Source: Tupaia tana (taxonomy: Eukaryota; Chordata; Mammalia; Scandentia; Tupaiidae). Taken from it: a DNA stretch of 64,000 nt. A program made the translations under genes and the position numbers. Positions within the stretch are counted from its first letter, which is position 1, and each line of letters begins with the position of its first letter. Below are positions 1 to 11,014 of this stretch, piece after piece. The stretch is from contig JAKSZU010000018.1 in the NCBI GenBank assembly GCA_026018925.1, forward strand, positions 2,806,505-2,870,504, in the 5' to 3' direction. The notes below the pieces were generated by a model that saw only the letters and a list, made by a program, of their open reading frames with translations, ran no database searches and was not told the DNA's origin.

Positions 1-840
1 TAACTGCTGGTTCCCAGAGTCCCTACTCTTAACAGGTCTGTGCACACCTGTGGGCTGTGGGCACTGGGGGCTCTGGTGAGAGTGTGGGGTGGGAGCCCCC
101 GGTCCCTAGGGGACCAGGCATGGATGATGTCACCTGCTGTGTGGATTGGCGGCTGAGCGTGGGAGCACTGGGCCTTCCCTGGAGTTCCTGGGAAGGTGTG
201 TGGGTGGAATGGCGGCCCTCACCCCCAGAATCTGCAAGCGATCTGATTTGAGACAGGGTCTTTGCAGACGTCATGAAGAACCTCAGATGAGCTGTCCTGG
301 ACTGCGTGGGTGGCCCCTGCCTCCAGCAGAGACGTGAAGAAGGAAGAGAGGAGATGACCACGCGAAGACCAAGCGGAGGCTGGAGCAACACGGCTGCCCC
401 GGGGGCTCCAGGGGCCAGCAGGGGCTGCCGGTGGTAGACAGGGGTCCCCCCAATCCCACCTGGATCTCAGACCTCTGTCCTCCAGGACGTGAGAGCACAC
501 TCCCTTGGGAGGCTGGTTCTCCCGGGCCCTCCTCTGTGGCAGTTATTAGATCAGCCGTGGGAAACCACCCGGGAGGAGGCCGCGAGGCCATGCCGGCGTC
601 AGAGGGCTTCTCTGGGCCAGCCTGTCCCGGCTCTTGGTGTCCGAGAAGAAAGTCGTGTGTGTCGGCGCCTGCCGGATGAAGACTTCACTGTACAGGAATC
701 CACGGGCTGTGCCCGTCTGAGCCCTGGCAGGGACCTAGAATAGCTCAGGCCCTGGCGCCCTTTTTTGGGTAATGGATTGGGCTGGAGGTGCCTGCTGCTT
801 AAACAGCTCCACTGGCAGGAGGCTGCGGGAGCCCGGCTCC
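1..840. other. GC-rich non-coding DNA, no feature recognised
   Basis: The open frames on both strands are short (up to about 120 codons), overlap each other in all phases and show no recognisable domain. I see no repeat family here. Treated as ordinary intergenic or intronic DNA. Confidence 0.6.
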
Positions 841-985
841 TTCCCCCTGTCAGCCTTATCATAATGGATTGCCACGCGGGAGGGGGGTGGAAACTAACAA
901 AGCTTGCGCTGCCAGCCCCAGGCGATGCCTGGCCCCTCTCCTTGCAGATCAGATCGTAAACTGTAAAGATAGGCAGAGGCGGCCA
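841..985. promoter_or_regulatory. Candidate conserved non-coding element (GATA-type motifs)
   Basis: A short island of mixed composition inside GC-rich DNA. It carries CTTATC near 855, AGATCAGATCGTAAACTG near 945-962 and AAAGATAGG near 965, the kind of clustered GATA/homeodomain-like words seen in conserved enhancers. No alignment was possible, so conservation is inferred only from composition and motif texture. Confidence 0.22.
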
Positions 986-1720
986 GGCTCCTTAAAGGGG
1001 ACCCGCGGCTTCCTCCCTGGCAGCAGCACATCTGTGGAGGGCTCTGGCGTCCTCCGGGAGGACCCACTGACAGCCGGCTGGCTCTTGGCCTTCCTTCCCT
1101 CTCTTTCTGGTCTGCGGTTTCTTCCCCGCAGGAACAGAAGTGGAGGTTTCCTCGAGGGCCGAGGGCCGCCCGTGGGAGGCGAACATCTGGTGCTCTGTAC
1201 AAGCTTCTGCTGGCCTGAGCTGAGGAAGCAGTGACACTCCTTCGGGGCGGCGAAGAGGAAGGGCGAGGAGAGTGTCGAGATCCTCACTCCAGAAAGGGGG
1301 ATTCACCCCCAGAAGAGGCGGGCGGGGTTGAACCTGGGCCGGGGAACGCTGCCGCTGCCACTGCCACTGCCGTAGAAGCGTCTGCAGCAGCTCTGCGGGA
1401 GGAGGGAGGGGGACACGGCCTGGCTGAGCTCCAGCCACCCTGACGGGGCAGTCAGGGCCGAGCCGAGCAGGCGCACAGGGGCTTCCTTACTGAACCACGA
1501 TCTCTTCTACTGAGGCAAGGAAATGAGGAGACATCCGAAAAGAAGGTTCCACTTGTCACCCACAACTGAAGGCATGTCCCTGCTAAATGTCGGGGAGCCC
1601 TCCATGCGTTCGCTGCGGCCGCGTGTGACTTCTTTGTTCCCCGGATTGCTGAGCCCTTCCCCCGCCCGAAAGACTGATCCTACCACATGCTAGTTCTTCT
1701 ATGACGTCACTCGAATGCAT
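986..1720. other. CpG-rich non-coding DNA
   Basis: GC-rich with a small GCCACT-type trinucleotide-like run near 1349-1372. A pyrimidine tract ending in CCCCGCAG at about 1124-1131 resembles a splice acceptor, but no coding exon follows that I can support. Confidence 0.5.
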
Positions 1721-1975
1721 GGGGTTCCGGGGCAGCCCTGTGGCCTGGTGGTTAGAGGAGCTTCATGCCATACGGCTGATTGCACAGTTCAAGTCCTGGA
1801 CCCTGCAGCTCCAGAAACATGCTGGTGGTGTGTACATATGTGCCCATAATCCCAGAAGGGAGGGAGGAGAAGGGACTGCGGCATGACCACGCCCCCGGCA
1901 GGTGCTTTCCTGCTCTCTGCCTCGTCTCTCTAGGACAAGTGCACGCACCCGCTGGCAAAATCCTTTAAAAAACGA
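1721..1975 (+). mobile_element. Old tRNA-derived SINE, sense
   Basis: A diverged copy of the window's main SINE. The A-box-like GTGGCCTGGTGG is near 1740-1751, the B-box-like AGTTCAAGTCC near 1787-1797, then the family's GGGAGGAGAAGGGACTGCGGCATGACC body at about 1860-1885 and the CTGCTCTCTGCC...CTGGCAAAATCC end. Many substitutions and the lack of a clean poly(A) tail or TSD mark it as an older insertion. Confidence 0.75.
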
Positions 1976-4257
1976 ATACGTTCCGTTATGGTGACACACC
2001 GTACTTCATCTGGCTGGCCCCCACATGAGCACATGTGAGCACACATGAGCACGCGGGCCACGTTCAGTGCCAGCTTTTGTTTGGCTAAGACCAGATGTGG
2101 TAGACAGGGAATGTTCCCCTCCAAAGTGGTGAGGCGAAGGCTGTCACTTCCGACCTTTCCAGGCAGGGTCGAGGGTGTGGAGAGGGCAGAGAGGCATGCG
2201 GACTCAGTCCCACAGGCCTGGGCCCGAGGGAGCTGGCGCATGGCTTGCCCCGTTAGAGGAAGAGCAGCGTCCTGTAGGCGGGTTCTGTGGTGCAGCAAAC
2301 GCCCTACGTAGGCTCTGTTCTGAAGAGTGGCCGTCAGGGGCGCCCTGGTGCAGGGACACTCAAGCATTGCATCGGCTACTACGATGTGACTTCAAAACAC
2401 CCACACAACGCTTCTTTCCAGCGTTGGGAAGCCCCAGGTAGCAGCAGGTCACACTGGTTCAGTATGAGATGGCTGGAGTCGAGCTCTTTCCGACTTTCTC
2501 GGGCTTTGCCGTTACCTCATGATCTTAGGATGGCTGACTCTGCCCCACCATTGCCCCCGTGCGCCCTGCAGATTGTCTGAATCCACTTACACCTGCCTTG
2601 GCTGAGACCGTGTCATGTGCTCACACGCATCTGAGAGCGGCTGCAGATGTACATCCCTTTTGGGTGTCCATGAGAATGCTGGCCCTTCATGAGAAACGAG
2701 GAAGGACACGGCCGGGGCCTAGTAGCCCATGCTCCAGGAGGCCAGCGGAGAGGGGTCTGGACGTGTGTTGAACGCAGTCGGGCATCTCAAGGGTGGGTAT
2801 GACGCTCCGCGAGGCCGGCTGCGCAGGCAGGTCTGAGGTCATGTCCGCAGAGCTCTCTGAGCATGTGGGCACATGCGTGCCCATGGTTTGGGGCTGGCTG
2901 GAGCTGCAGGTGGTTCATGGCACCAAGGCCCTGTCAGGGTGCTGTCTCTCTGTCTGTCTTGCTCAGAAGAAAAATAAACTTTAAGACATTTAAGGAGCAG
3001 ACTACGGAGGCGAAAGTAATTCATTGATCTGAAAATAAGCATAATTCACTCACAGCATCGTCCCTAAATCCAAAGCACGCCGTCCTGGTCGAGGAATTTC
3101 AGATGGCTTCCTGCAGACCCCAGCCACGTCGGGCACAGTCCAGTGGCCAAAGAGGGCCGTCTTATTACAAGTGTCCTTGGTCAGGGGAGTCTGAGGTCAG
3201 GCTCCCCAGAAGTAGGGTGAGGTTAGGATGCACGAGTGGGCAAGCCATTCACAAGGACACCTTCCCAGGCGCCGGGGGAGAGGCGGGCCGGGCAGGCAGG
3301 AAGCGGGGGGATGAAGGACCCTGTCGATTTCAGGACCGGCCCAGCCCGAGCCCGACTCTGCAGGGCTTCCAGGCGTCTCCAGGGCAGGAGGCTGCAGCTT
3401 CACCCCTGCACTGCCAGTCCTCAGGAGGGCCGTACATCACACTGGCTGTAGATAACACCCACCCTTTGGGAGGGTGGCAGAGGTAGCCGCTGGAAGCCAA
3501 GCACGTGGGTGACAGAGGGCGCAGGGCAGAGGGAACACGGAAGGTAACCAAGGCCCTTGCCGAGAGGGGACTGTCTCTGCAGCACTCGGGGGTTTGCAGT
3601 GGTTTTCGCCTTCACGGACAGAGCAGCCCGAGCATCTGCATGTGCATCACTGCGTGCATGTGTGATACCTTCCCTTCATTGTGCACGTTTCCGATCGTCC
3701 CCTTAGCATTCCTAGATAGAGCCTGTGGCTCAGTCTCCCATGTGCTTCAATTCTGAGGAAATGCTGACTCTCGGGCTGTACATACGGCAGTAGAGCAGTG
3801 CTCGTGAGAAGCCGAGTCCCACGTGGTGACCACGGTCGGCCTGGACCACAGCAGGTGCGTGTGCTCGTGCCCAGGCCCAGCGGCTGGAGGAATGGGGGCA
3901 CACATGCCCAGACCCCGGGGAGGGGCTTGTCTCCCGCGTGTACACACATGCTCTATGATGACTGTTTTTCCCTTTTTAAAAAACGTGCTCTCCAGACAGC
4001 CCCCAGAAAGTGCATCACAAAGTCCATTTTTCTCTCAGACATTAGATAAACGTAAGCAATCCGTCAAGGAAGCAATCCCAGCGGCGCCCGCGAGCGCGGC
4101 ACGGTCACCGCGAGGAGGAAGGCTTCCTGCGGCTGTGGACGTCTATGCTCCTTCGCTGACCGCCTGAGGCCGTGACTCCGTTTCTCGTAGGATCCCCTAC
4201 TTAGTGTGAACAGCACCGCCCGCCCTTTGAAAAGCCTGAGCCCTCTCTCCTCTCGCC
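1976..4257. other. GC-rich non-coding DNA, no gene recognised
   Basis: About 2.3 kb with only chance open frames. A short imprecise ACATGAGCAC repeat sits at about 2023-2053. Some slightly AT-richer text at about 2960-3070 has no recognised identity; it may be very old repeat. Confidence 0.5.
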
Positions 4258-4505
4258 GCGGCCCTGGCGGTCCTGGAGTGGCCCTGGCATGGGCAGCTCG
4301 TGCAGGGGTGGGCCCACACCCAGGCCTGGAGGGAGAAGCGGCCCTGGCGGTCCTGGAGCGGCCCTGGCGTGGGCAGCTCGTGCAGGGGTGGGCCCACACC
4401 CAGGCCTGGAGGGAGAAGCGGCCCTGGCGGTCCTGGAGCGGCCCTGGCGTGGGCAGCTCGTGCAGGGGTGGGCCCACACCCAGGCCTGGAGGGAGAAGCG
4501 GCCCC
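4258..4505. repeat. 80-bp minisatellite, 3.1 copies
   Basis: Units begin at 4258, 4338, 4418 and 4498 (partial), giving an exact 80-bp period. Each unit contains GCGGCCCTGGCGGTCCTGGA followed by GTGGGCAGCTCGTGCAGG. Units two and three are nearly identical and the first differs at a few bases, pointing to recent expansion. 80 is not a multiple of three, so the reading frame rotates from unit to unit. Confidence 0.97.
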
Positions 4506-5244
4506 ACCATTCAGCACAGCACCTTTTCAGGAGTCCACTTCAGGAGACGTGTGATGGCGTGAGGGAAAATGGCAGCGCAGCCGTGGGCTGGAACGAGGGT
4601 CGGACGGTGCTTCACGTGCTGGGGCTCGGAGCGGCGGCTCCGGGGGAGGGCTGGACCAGGGTCTGAGGTCGCCAGGGCCTGTGCACTAACGTTCTGGGTG
4701 CAGACACGAAGTACGGGGGCCGTGCGACTGCCCTGATGTGAGACAACGCCAAGGGGCAACCCCAGGCCCCTCTGGGAGCCCCCCCGCCCCTGCCCCCGGA
4801 GCGTCTTCCTGCCAGCTCGCCGCTGGGAACCCCACCTGGGGTCAGACACGGCCCCGTTTCCAGGACGGGACTGCTTTGGGAAAGCTACCCTTAATGTCTC
4901 GTTGGAGAACTCATTTACTCTCTGGGAACGCTCTGTGTGTTCCTGGGGACACGCAGAGGTCCAGACAGCCCCAGGAGCTGCTTGCTCTGCACACCTAGAC
5001 TCTGGTCCCCGGTCTCGGGCCGCTGGGAGTCAGGGCAGCCTTCGCCCTGTTCATGTGCCAGGAGCTCCATCCGCATCGGCTCACCGAACCCACATGGCAT
5101 CGTGTGGTCCCCCACTCAGACTCGGGGTGCCCCTCGGTTGAGGACATCCCCAGCTCAGACCAGGGGTGCAGGCTTTGCCCTGGGATCACACGGCTCATGG
5201 GTGGTATGCCCTCGAGTAGAAGCCCCAGGTCTGTCTGATGGAAA
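4506..5244. other. GC-rich non-coding DNA
   Basis: Nothing recognisable between the 80-bp repeat and the dinucleotide tract; only chance frames. Confidence 0.5.
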
Positions 5245-5316
5245 GTTTCTCTCTCTCTCTCATATACATACATGTGCGTGCACACATGCACACGTGCGTG
5301 CACACACACACACAAA
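5245..5316. repeat. Simple repeat, (CT)n then alternating purine/pyrimidine CA/TG-rich
   Basis: TCTCTCTCTCTCTC followed by CATACATACATGTGCGTGCACACATGC-type sequence and (CA)n. Alternating purine-pyrimidine DNA of this kind can form Z-DNA. Confidence 0.9.
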
Positions 5317-5849
5317 GGCGCACAGTCCCTCAGTCATGCCTCGGATCTTGGCTCCCACCTCAGCAGCTCCCAGGTTCGGGGTTTCTGAAGTTTGGGCTCA
5401 GATGGGCGACCCGTGATGGCTGATCAGGTCTCTCTCCCGGAGGAGGGGGGCGGGGTGATGCTAACAGGCTGGTGGCCCCTCGCCGGGTCACTCTGCTGCA
5501 GGTCCCTGAGAGAGAAACATACCAGGGACCAGGCACCGCAGAGCTCCGCGTGGGCGCACAAGCCGGCGGGCACCGTGTAGAGGCCTGTGGGCAGCGCGAG
5601 GGCTCTCCAGCCAGCAGGAGGGCATGTCCGGCGGGGAAGGCGGCTCTGTGCCCCGTCGTCATCCGGGGCTCCTGGCCGTGCCAGCTCCCCTCTGCCCCTG
5701 GGGCTGCCGCTTAGATCTCAGCGAAGGAAAGCGTCTTTCTTCGAGCAAATTGTTTCTTCAAACAATTGCACTTCCCGGACTCTGGGCTTTCCTTCGGAGC
5801 GCGACTCGAGACCCAGGGATGACAAGGTCACGCTGCGAAGCCGTGCTGA
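5317..5849. other. GC-rich flank of the large minisatellite
   Basis: Mostly GC-rich, with a short AT-richer patch at about 5725-5770 directly before the minisatellite. No gene or repeat family recognised. Confidence 0.5.
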
Positions 5850-7163
5850 GGGGGTGCTGCGCAGTGCCCGGGAGAGCGGGCAGCCGGGGCTCCGTGATGA
5901 CAGGGTGCTGCGCAGTGCCCGGGAGAGCGGGCAGCCGGGGCTCCGTGATGACAGGGTGCTGCGCAGTGCCCGGGAGAGCGGGCAGCCGGGGCTCCGTGAT
6001 GACGGGGTGCTGCGCAGTGCCCGGGAGAGCGGGCAGCCGGGGCTCCGTGATGACGGGGTGCTGCGCAGTGCCCGGGAGAGCGGGCAGCCGGGGCTCCGTG
6101 ATGACGGGGTGCTGCGCAGTGCCCGGGAGAGCGGGCAGCCGGGGCTCCGTGATGACGGGGTGCTGCCCGGTGCCCGGGAGAGCGGGCAGCCGGGGCTCCG
6201 TGATGACAGGGTGCTGTGCAGTGCCCGGGAGAGCGGGCAGCCGGGGCTCCGTGATGATGGGGTGCTGTGCAGTGCCCGGGAGAGCGGGCAGCCGGGGCTC
6301 CGTGATGACGGGGTGCTGCCCGGTGCCCGGGAGAGCGGGCAGCCGGGGCTCCATGATGACGGGTGCTGCCCGGTGCCCGGGAGAGCGGGCAGCCGGGGCT
6401 CCGTGATGACGGGGTGCTGCGCAGTGCCCGGGAGAGCGGGCAGCCGGGGCTCCGTGATGACGGGGTGCTGCGCAGTGCCCGGGAGAGCGGGCAGCCGGGG
6501 CTCCGTGATGACGGGGTGCTGCCCGGTGCCCGGGAGAGCGGGCAGCCGGGGCTCCATGATGACGGGTGCTGCCCGGTGCCCGGGAGAGCGGGCAGCCGGG
6601 GCTCCGTGATGACGGGGTGCTGCGCAGTGCCCGGGAGAGCGGGCAGCCGGGGCTCCGTGATGACGGGGTGCTGCCCAGTGCCCGGGAGAGCGGGCAGCCG
6701 GGGCTCCGTGATGACAGGGTGCTGCCCGGTGCCCTGGAGAGCGGGCAGCCGGGGCTCCGTGATGACGGGGTGCTGCGCAGTGCCCGGGAGAGCGGGCAGC
6801 CGGGGCTCCGTGATGACGGGGTGCTGCGCAGTGCCCGGGAGAGCGGGCAGCCGGGGCTCCGTGATGACGGGGTGCTGCGCAGTGCCCGGGAGAGCGGGCA
6901 GCCGGGGCTCCGTGATGACGGGGTGCTGCGCAGTGCCCGGGAGAGCGGGCAGCCGGGGCTCCGTGATGACGGGGTGCTGCCTGGTGCCCAGGAGAGCGGG
7001 CAGCCGGGGCTCCGTGATGACGGGGTGCTGCGCAGTGCCCGGGAGAGCGGGCAGCCGGGGCTCCGTGATGACGGGGTTCTGCGCAGTGCCCGGGAGAGCG
7101 GGCAGCCGGGGCTCCGTGATGACGGGGTGCTGCGCAGTGCCCGGGAGAGCGGGCACCGGGGCC
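5850..7163. repeat. 51-bp minisatellite (VNTR), about 26 copies
   Basis: The unit contains GTGCTGCGCAGTGCCCGGG, AGAGCGGGCAGCCGGGGC and TCCGTGATGACGG and repeats every 51 bp; two units (joins near 6360 and 6563) are 50 bp, lacking one G and reading CCATGATGAC. Sequence variants alternate GCGCAG with GCCCGG or GTGCAG at one position. The block of units starting at about 6309 reappears at about 6512, a 203-bp step, indicating a higher-order duplication. Because 51 is 17 codons, long frames stay open on both strands; these are a by-product of the period, not evidence for a protein. Each unit carries about six CpGs, so the array scores as a CpG island. Confidence 0.98.
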
Positions 7164-7885
7164 CCATACTGAGGTCTATGCAGACGCTGTCACTGTGACC
7201 ACTGCCGAGGAGGAGCCACTCCCTGGCTGTGGAGGGAGAGGACACTGGCGCCAGTCCCTGGGAACCGGGTGGCGGCGTCTCCTCGCCTGCAGCAGCTCCA
7301 CTCCCGTAAGTGGCCAGAACAGCAACTGCGGTGTCCGCCCGAGTCCCAAGCGGCACCCCTCATCGACAGCCCCAGTCTGGGAGCAAAGCAGCCCTAGAGA
7401 CAGCCCCGTCATGCCTACAGGTCACGACTGTGTCCTATGGTGTGTCTCGTGAGCTCGGCAGGGAAGGGCCTGCAGCTGTACACCACACGGAGACCGCACG
7501 CACATCCGGCCTGTGAGACGGCGCGGTCACCTCGGCTGGAGGGAGGGTGCTCGGGCAGGAGGAACAGTGTATGCAAGGGCCGAGGAGCAGTGAGGTCAGA
7601 AATGCCCCCGAGAGGGTGCCGGGGACGGGGACTGAGTCGTAAGAGGTCACCAGGGCAGGTGAGACGTGCGTGCGGGAGGGTCCCTTCACAGACTCGCGGA
7701 CATTGTCGTACGCGCCCAGAGAAAGCGGGTGGAGGGAACAGTCCTTCTGCGTCCCCAGGGACCGTCTCTGGGTGGAGCAGGGATGACACCCGGCAGAGGT
7801 TGTCAGGAAGCAGGCAGGAGGGCCTCTGGTCACCCCGACCGCGTCGCTCCCCGCTCCTGGGGATGTGCTTCCCCGCACAGGACGG
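7164..7885. other. GC-rich non-coding DNA
   Basis: Flank of the minisatellite with no recognised repeat or exon. Confidence 0.5.
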
Positions 7886-8180
7886 TCCGGGCTCAGCAAT
7901 TACGGAGACTTTTAAAGGCTCATGCTGCGGCCCCTCCAGAACGCCTCCCCAGGCCTGCTCGTAAACAGATTGTAAAGGCACAATCAGCCCCGGCCTGCCC
8001 GCTGCGATAATCTGATGTAAGCCAGGCGCTGACTCACATGCGCCAGTCCAAACAAACATACCTGTAGACCATCAAACTGGAATTTCTTCCATACTCTTCT
8101 TATGCATTAGGAACCGCTTTCATTTCTCTTTTGCCGGAGGGAAATGGTGTATTTATTTTGCGGAAAGAGAAAGCAGTGTG
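7886..8180. promoter_or_regulatory. Candidate conserved non-coding element
   Basis: An abrupt AT-richer island of about 300 bp in CpG-rich DNA. It includes CAATTACGG at about 7897, GATAATCTGATG at about 8006-8017, a consensus AP-1 site TGACTCA at 8030-8036, and TGTATTTATTTTG (forkhead-like) near 8148. It does not match SINE, L1, MIR or L2 text that I recognise. Enhancer function is an inference from composition and motifs. Confidence 0.35.
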
Positions 8181-8334
8181 CAGGACGCTGGCTAGAGAGG
8201 CGCGGGGCGCGGCGGCCCGGGGCACGTGAGCCGCTCTGTGGACGGAGCGGCGGGCCGGGGGCCGTGCTCGTGTCCATGTAAGCTCAGGTGGCGCCTGGTG
8301 TGTGGGGCTCGGATACTAACTCGGGGCTCCACTG

Positions 8335-8392
8335 TCCCCAAGGCAGAGGTGGGTAAACTGAGGCCGCAGAGAGGCTGGGCTTTGGTTGGCTC
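8335..8392 (-). mobile_element. Possible MIR fragment, antisense
   Basis: GGGTAAACTGAGGCCGCAGAGAGG resembles the antisense of the conserved MIR core/3' region (AAACTGAGGC...AGAGAGG). Short and diverged. Confidence 0.4.
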
Positions 8393-8472
8393 GTCTCTTC
8401 CCTCTGCTCTTGAGCCTTTTGGATCCGGATCTGGGCCTGCCTTTCCTGGATGGAAGGCGGCGAGCTCGGCGC

Positions 8473-8584
8473 TGCCCTGCCCGTCCTCCTGACAGTACCT
8501 CGCACTCCCCCTGCACACCGCCTCCTGCCCTGCCCGTCCTCCTGACAGTACCTCGCACTCCCCCTGCACACCGCCTCCTGCCCT
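8473..8584. repeat. 53-bp tandem duplication
   Basis: TGCCCTGCCCGTCCTCCTGA begins at 8473 and again at 8526 and both copies run through ACACCGCCTCC. The two copies are essentially identical, so the duplication is recent. Confidence 0.95.
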
Positions 8585-9394
8585 CCCCTCCGCCCTCTGC
8601 TCCCACGGCAGGCAGCATTCCTGCCCCATGTCCTCCCCTCCCCAGGCTCGCCCCCTGCCAGGGGTCTCTGCAGTTCTGCACAGAGAGAGAAAGCATGGTC
8701 CCTCCTCTTAAGTTCACACATGACCCTGCAGTCACGGAGTGAGGAGTACGTGCCAGCACGTGCCTGCCCTGCCATCGCAGGAGGGACATGCCGGACTGGC
8801 CCGCGGGCCCAGAGGGGCCGGGCAGCACATGGGGCTGAGTGGTACCAGCCGAGCCAACCTGGTACCCGACACCAGCTGACCTCCAACCTGCATGTTGGGC
8901 GTTTCTCACTGGGCGGCTGGGGCGGCGTGCGTGTTTCTTACGCAGCGTAGTCTGAGAGCCGCTGGCACCTGCTGCAGCACTTGCAGGGAACTGGAAAGAG
9001 GCGGGAAAGGATGACGAAGACGAAGCCATCTGCGGGGAGCCCGAGAGCATCTGGTAGCTCCTCCTCGGCCACGCCGCCCTGCGCATACGTGGCCGTGCTG
9101 CTGAGTGGACAGCACGGGTCACGCGTGTGCAGGGTGTGCACAGCGGTTACCCTTCAGTCTCACCCCCTCGTGTCTATCCTCAGTCATCACTAGGGGAGTC
9201 CTCACGGTCCTCGGTGCACTGCGTGACCTGTCTGCCTGGAACCTTCCTCTCCATATTTGTCAAAGGCAACTCCTGGTGTTCTTCTGGTCAAAATCCACTC
9301 AGACGTGGCCTCCATGACCCTTCAGTCCGGGTCGGGGTGCCCAGGCCTCGGTCGGGGTACTCAGGACCCTCCCGGCTTCCTTAATCGCCTGCTG
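8585..9394. other. GC-rich non-coding DNA
   Basis: No recognised exon or repeat family; overlapping short frames only. Confidence 0.5.
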
Positions 9395-9520
9395 CATCTG
9401 TGCCTGGGGTTCACGTCCCCTCGCTGGACTGTGAGCTCTGTGAGGGCAGGACTGCCATCTCGCCCCCCGGCCCCGAGAGGGCAGCCCCAGGAACACAGTA
9501 GGTGCACAGGTAACACTCAC
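9395..9520 (+). mobile_element. L2 (LINE2) 3'-end-like fragment
   Basis: TGGACTGTGAGCTCTGTGAGGGCAGG at about 9426-9451 followed by GAACACAGTAGGTGCACAGG matches the ancient L2 tail text (ACTGTAAGCTCC.TGAGGGCAGG ... CACAGTAGGTGC). Diverged and truncated, as expected for an element fixed before placental radiation. Confidence 0.65.
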
Positions 9521-9756
9521 AGTGGAGCTGCAGCTTGCTGGCGTGACACGTACCGACAGGCACGGTGTTGGGAGCAGGTTTCCGCCCGGCGAAGGGCCAG
9601 CCAGTTTCCCATGAAGGTCGCACAGGCCCTGAGAGGTGCTCGGCCCTCTGTGACTAGAGGAGGCTATTTCTGCTCGTTCCGTTAAGCCAGGGTCCGAGGG
9701 ATACTCGTGACTCACGGGCTACCGTGCTGAGGTGTGGATCCTGGCTTTGCAGGGCC

Positions 9757-9773
9757 GGGGGGGGGGGGGGGGG
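9757..9773. repeat. Poly(G) tract, 17 bases
   Basis: Uninterrupted run of 17 G. Long G runs form G-quadruplexes and are length-unstable; the exact length may also reflect sequencing error. Confidence 0.9.
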
Positions 9774-10551
9774 CCAGAGACGCTGCCTTCCTGTCGGAGG
9801 CTGGCGCGGCAGTCCCCGGACACCCGCTGGGCACCCGGCTCTGGCCAGACTCCTGATGCCACGGCTTTGCCCAAACACACAGCACAGCCCCCCAACGCCC
9901 AGCAGCTGCCGCGTGGGACCAGCACCTAAAGGAGCAGCCCCCTGCCCACCTGGGACCGACACCCTGGCTTCCTGGGCTCTGGCAGCCGGCTCCTAGGCGT
10001 AGGCTTCCTGCTGGTTTCCAGGTCCCGGCCACCCTGCGAGGCTGAGAGAGAGGACTCCCTTACTGCGCCCTCCACAGCTCCCCAGTCCTTGGGGTGTCCC
10101 TGCACCTCCCAAGGAGCTGCCCGATCCCGCGTCCTCGCCATTCAGGGTCAGAACCACCTCACAGGACTGTGGTCGGACCGGAGCCGAGGGGGAGAGACTG
10201 CACGAGACCTCTGTGAGGTGGGGAGGTCGGGACGGGCCAGCCTCGCCAATAGACACCCTCGACGGGCATTTTCAGACCCTGCTGCTGGAGGGCTCAGGCG
10301 TGCAGTTTCCCGGGAAGAAAGTTACAGGCACGAACGCCTAACGCCGTAGCTGGCTTCCGAAGCAGTCACCATCCCCGAGGCAGTGGCCGAGGGACGACCG
10401 TATGTGCACGGGTGCCCACAGCACCTCAGCGCAGAGCCGCCTCATAAACGCCTGGGCGAAACTGACTGGCCAGCCGGCGAAGCTCGGAAGGAGAGCCGTC
10501 CGGCAGAGGCCAGTACACGTGGGGTCGGCTAATCTCAGGCCAGGGCCGGGG
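9774..10551. other. GC-rich non-coding DNA
   Basis: No feature recognised. Both strands carry chance frames; the longest minus-strand frame here continues through ancient transposon sequence to 11405, which argues against it being a gene. Confidence 0.5.
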
Positions 10552-10725
10552 ACTCTTCCTGTGAAGGACCACGTGGTGAGCATTTTGGGCTGTGGAGCCA
10601 CACAAGGAGTCTTGCCACAGCTCAGCCCTGCCGCTGCAGAGGGGCAGCCCAGGCACGCAGACAGTGGCCGGCCGTGCAGCGAGAAACTGGACTTGCCGCG
10701 AGCGGTGGCCAGACCTGGCCTGTAG
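10552..10725 (-). mobile_element. hAT-Charlie MER5-like DNA transposon fossil
   Basis: The plus strand reads TTCCTGTGAAGGACCACGTG then AGCATTTTGGGCTGTGGAGC and CTCAGCCCTGCCGCTGCAG, which lines up with the complement of MER5-type non-autonomous hAT elements (TTTCTGTAAAGGGCCAG, TATTTTAGGCTTTGCGGGCC, CTCAACTCTGCCGTTGTAG). Most differences are A/T to G/C, so the fossil has drifted toward the local GC content. Identification is from memory of the consensus. Confidence 0.5.
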
Positions 10726-11014
10726 GGCACAGGACAGCAGCCCCGTTCCAGACCAAATGCCAGCAAACCACCCGAAGTGGCAGAACGGGGACAATCTACA
10801 TGCCACCCCGGATCTGGGTCAAGGAGGTGACGTGGGCGGTGCCTGGGAAATGCCAGCCGGGCGCTTACCTGCCTGTCACCTCTGTCTGCCGCCGCCCCGT
10901 CCAGCCTATCTACCTGGGGAAGAGCAGCGTGGTCTGCGTGCGGTAGGGCTCCTACCAAGGTGGGGCCCGTGGCTCTCCAGGTTTTCCCGCGGGCTTTAGC
11001 GTGGTTAGACTTTG
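10726..11014. other. GC-rich non-coding DNA
   Basis: Nothing recognised between the MER5-like and LTR-like fragments. Confidence 0.45.

Noticed and set aside
1110-1140. Splice-acceptor-like pyrimidine tract before GAACAG
   Set aside because: The downstream frame is short and unrecognised, and there is no partner exon.
5758-7356. 532-codon minus-strand frame and 340/442-codon companions
   Set aside because: They exist in several phases on both strands because the minisatellite period is 51 bp. No unique flanking coding sequence or domain is present.
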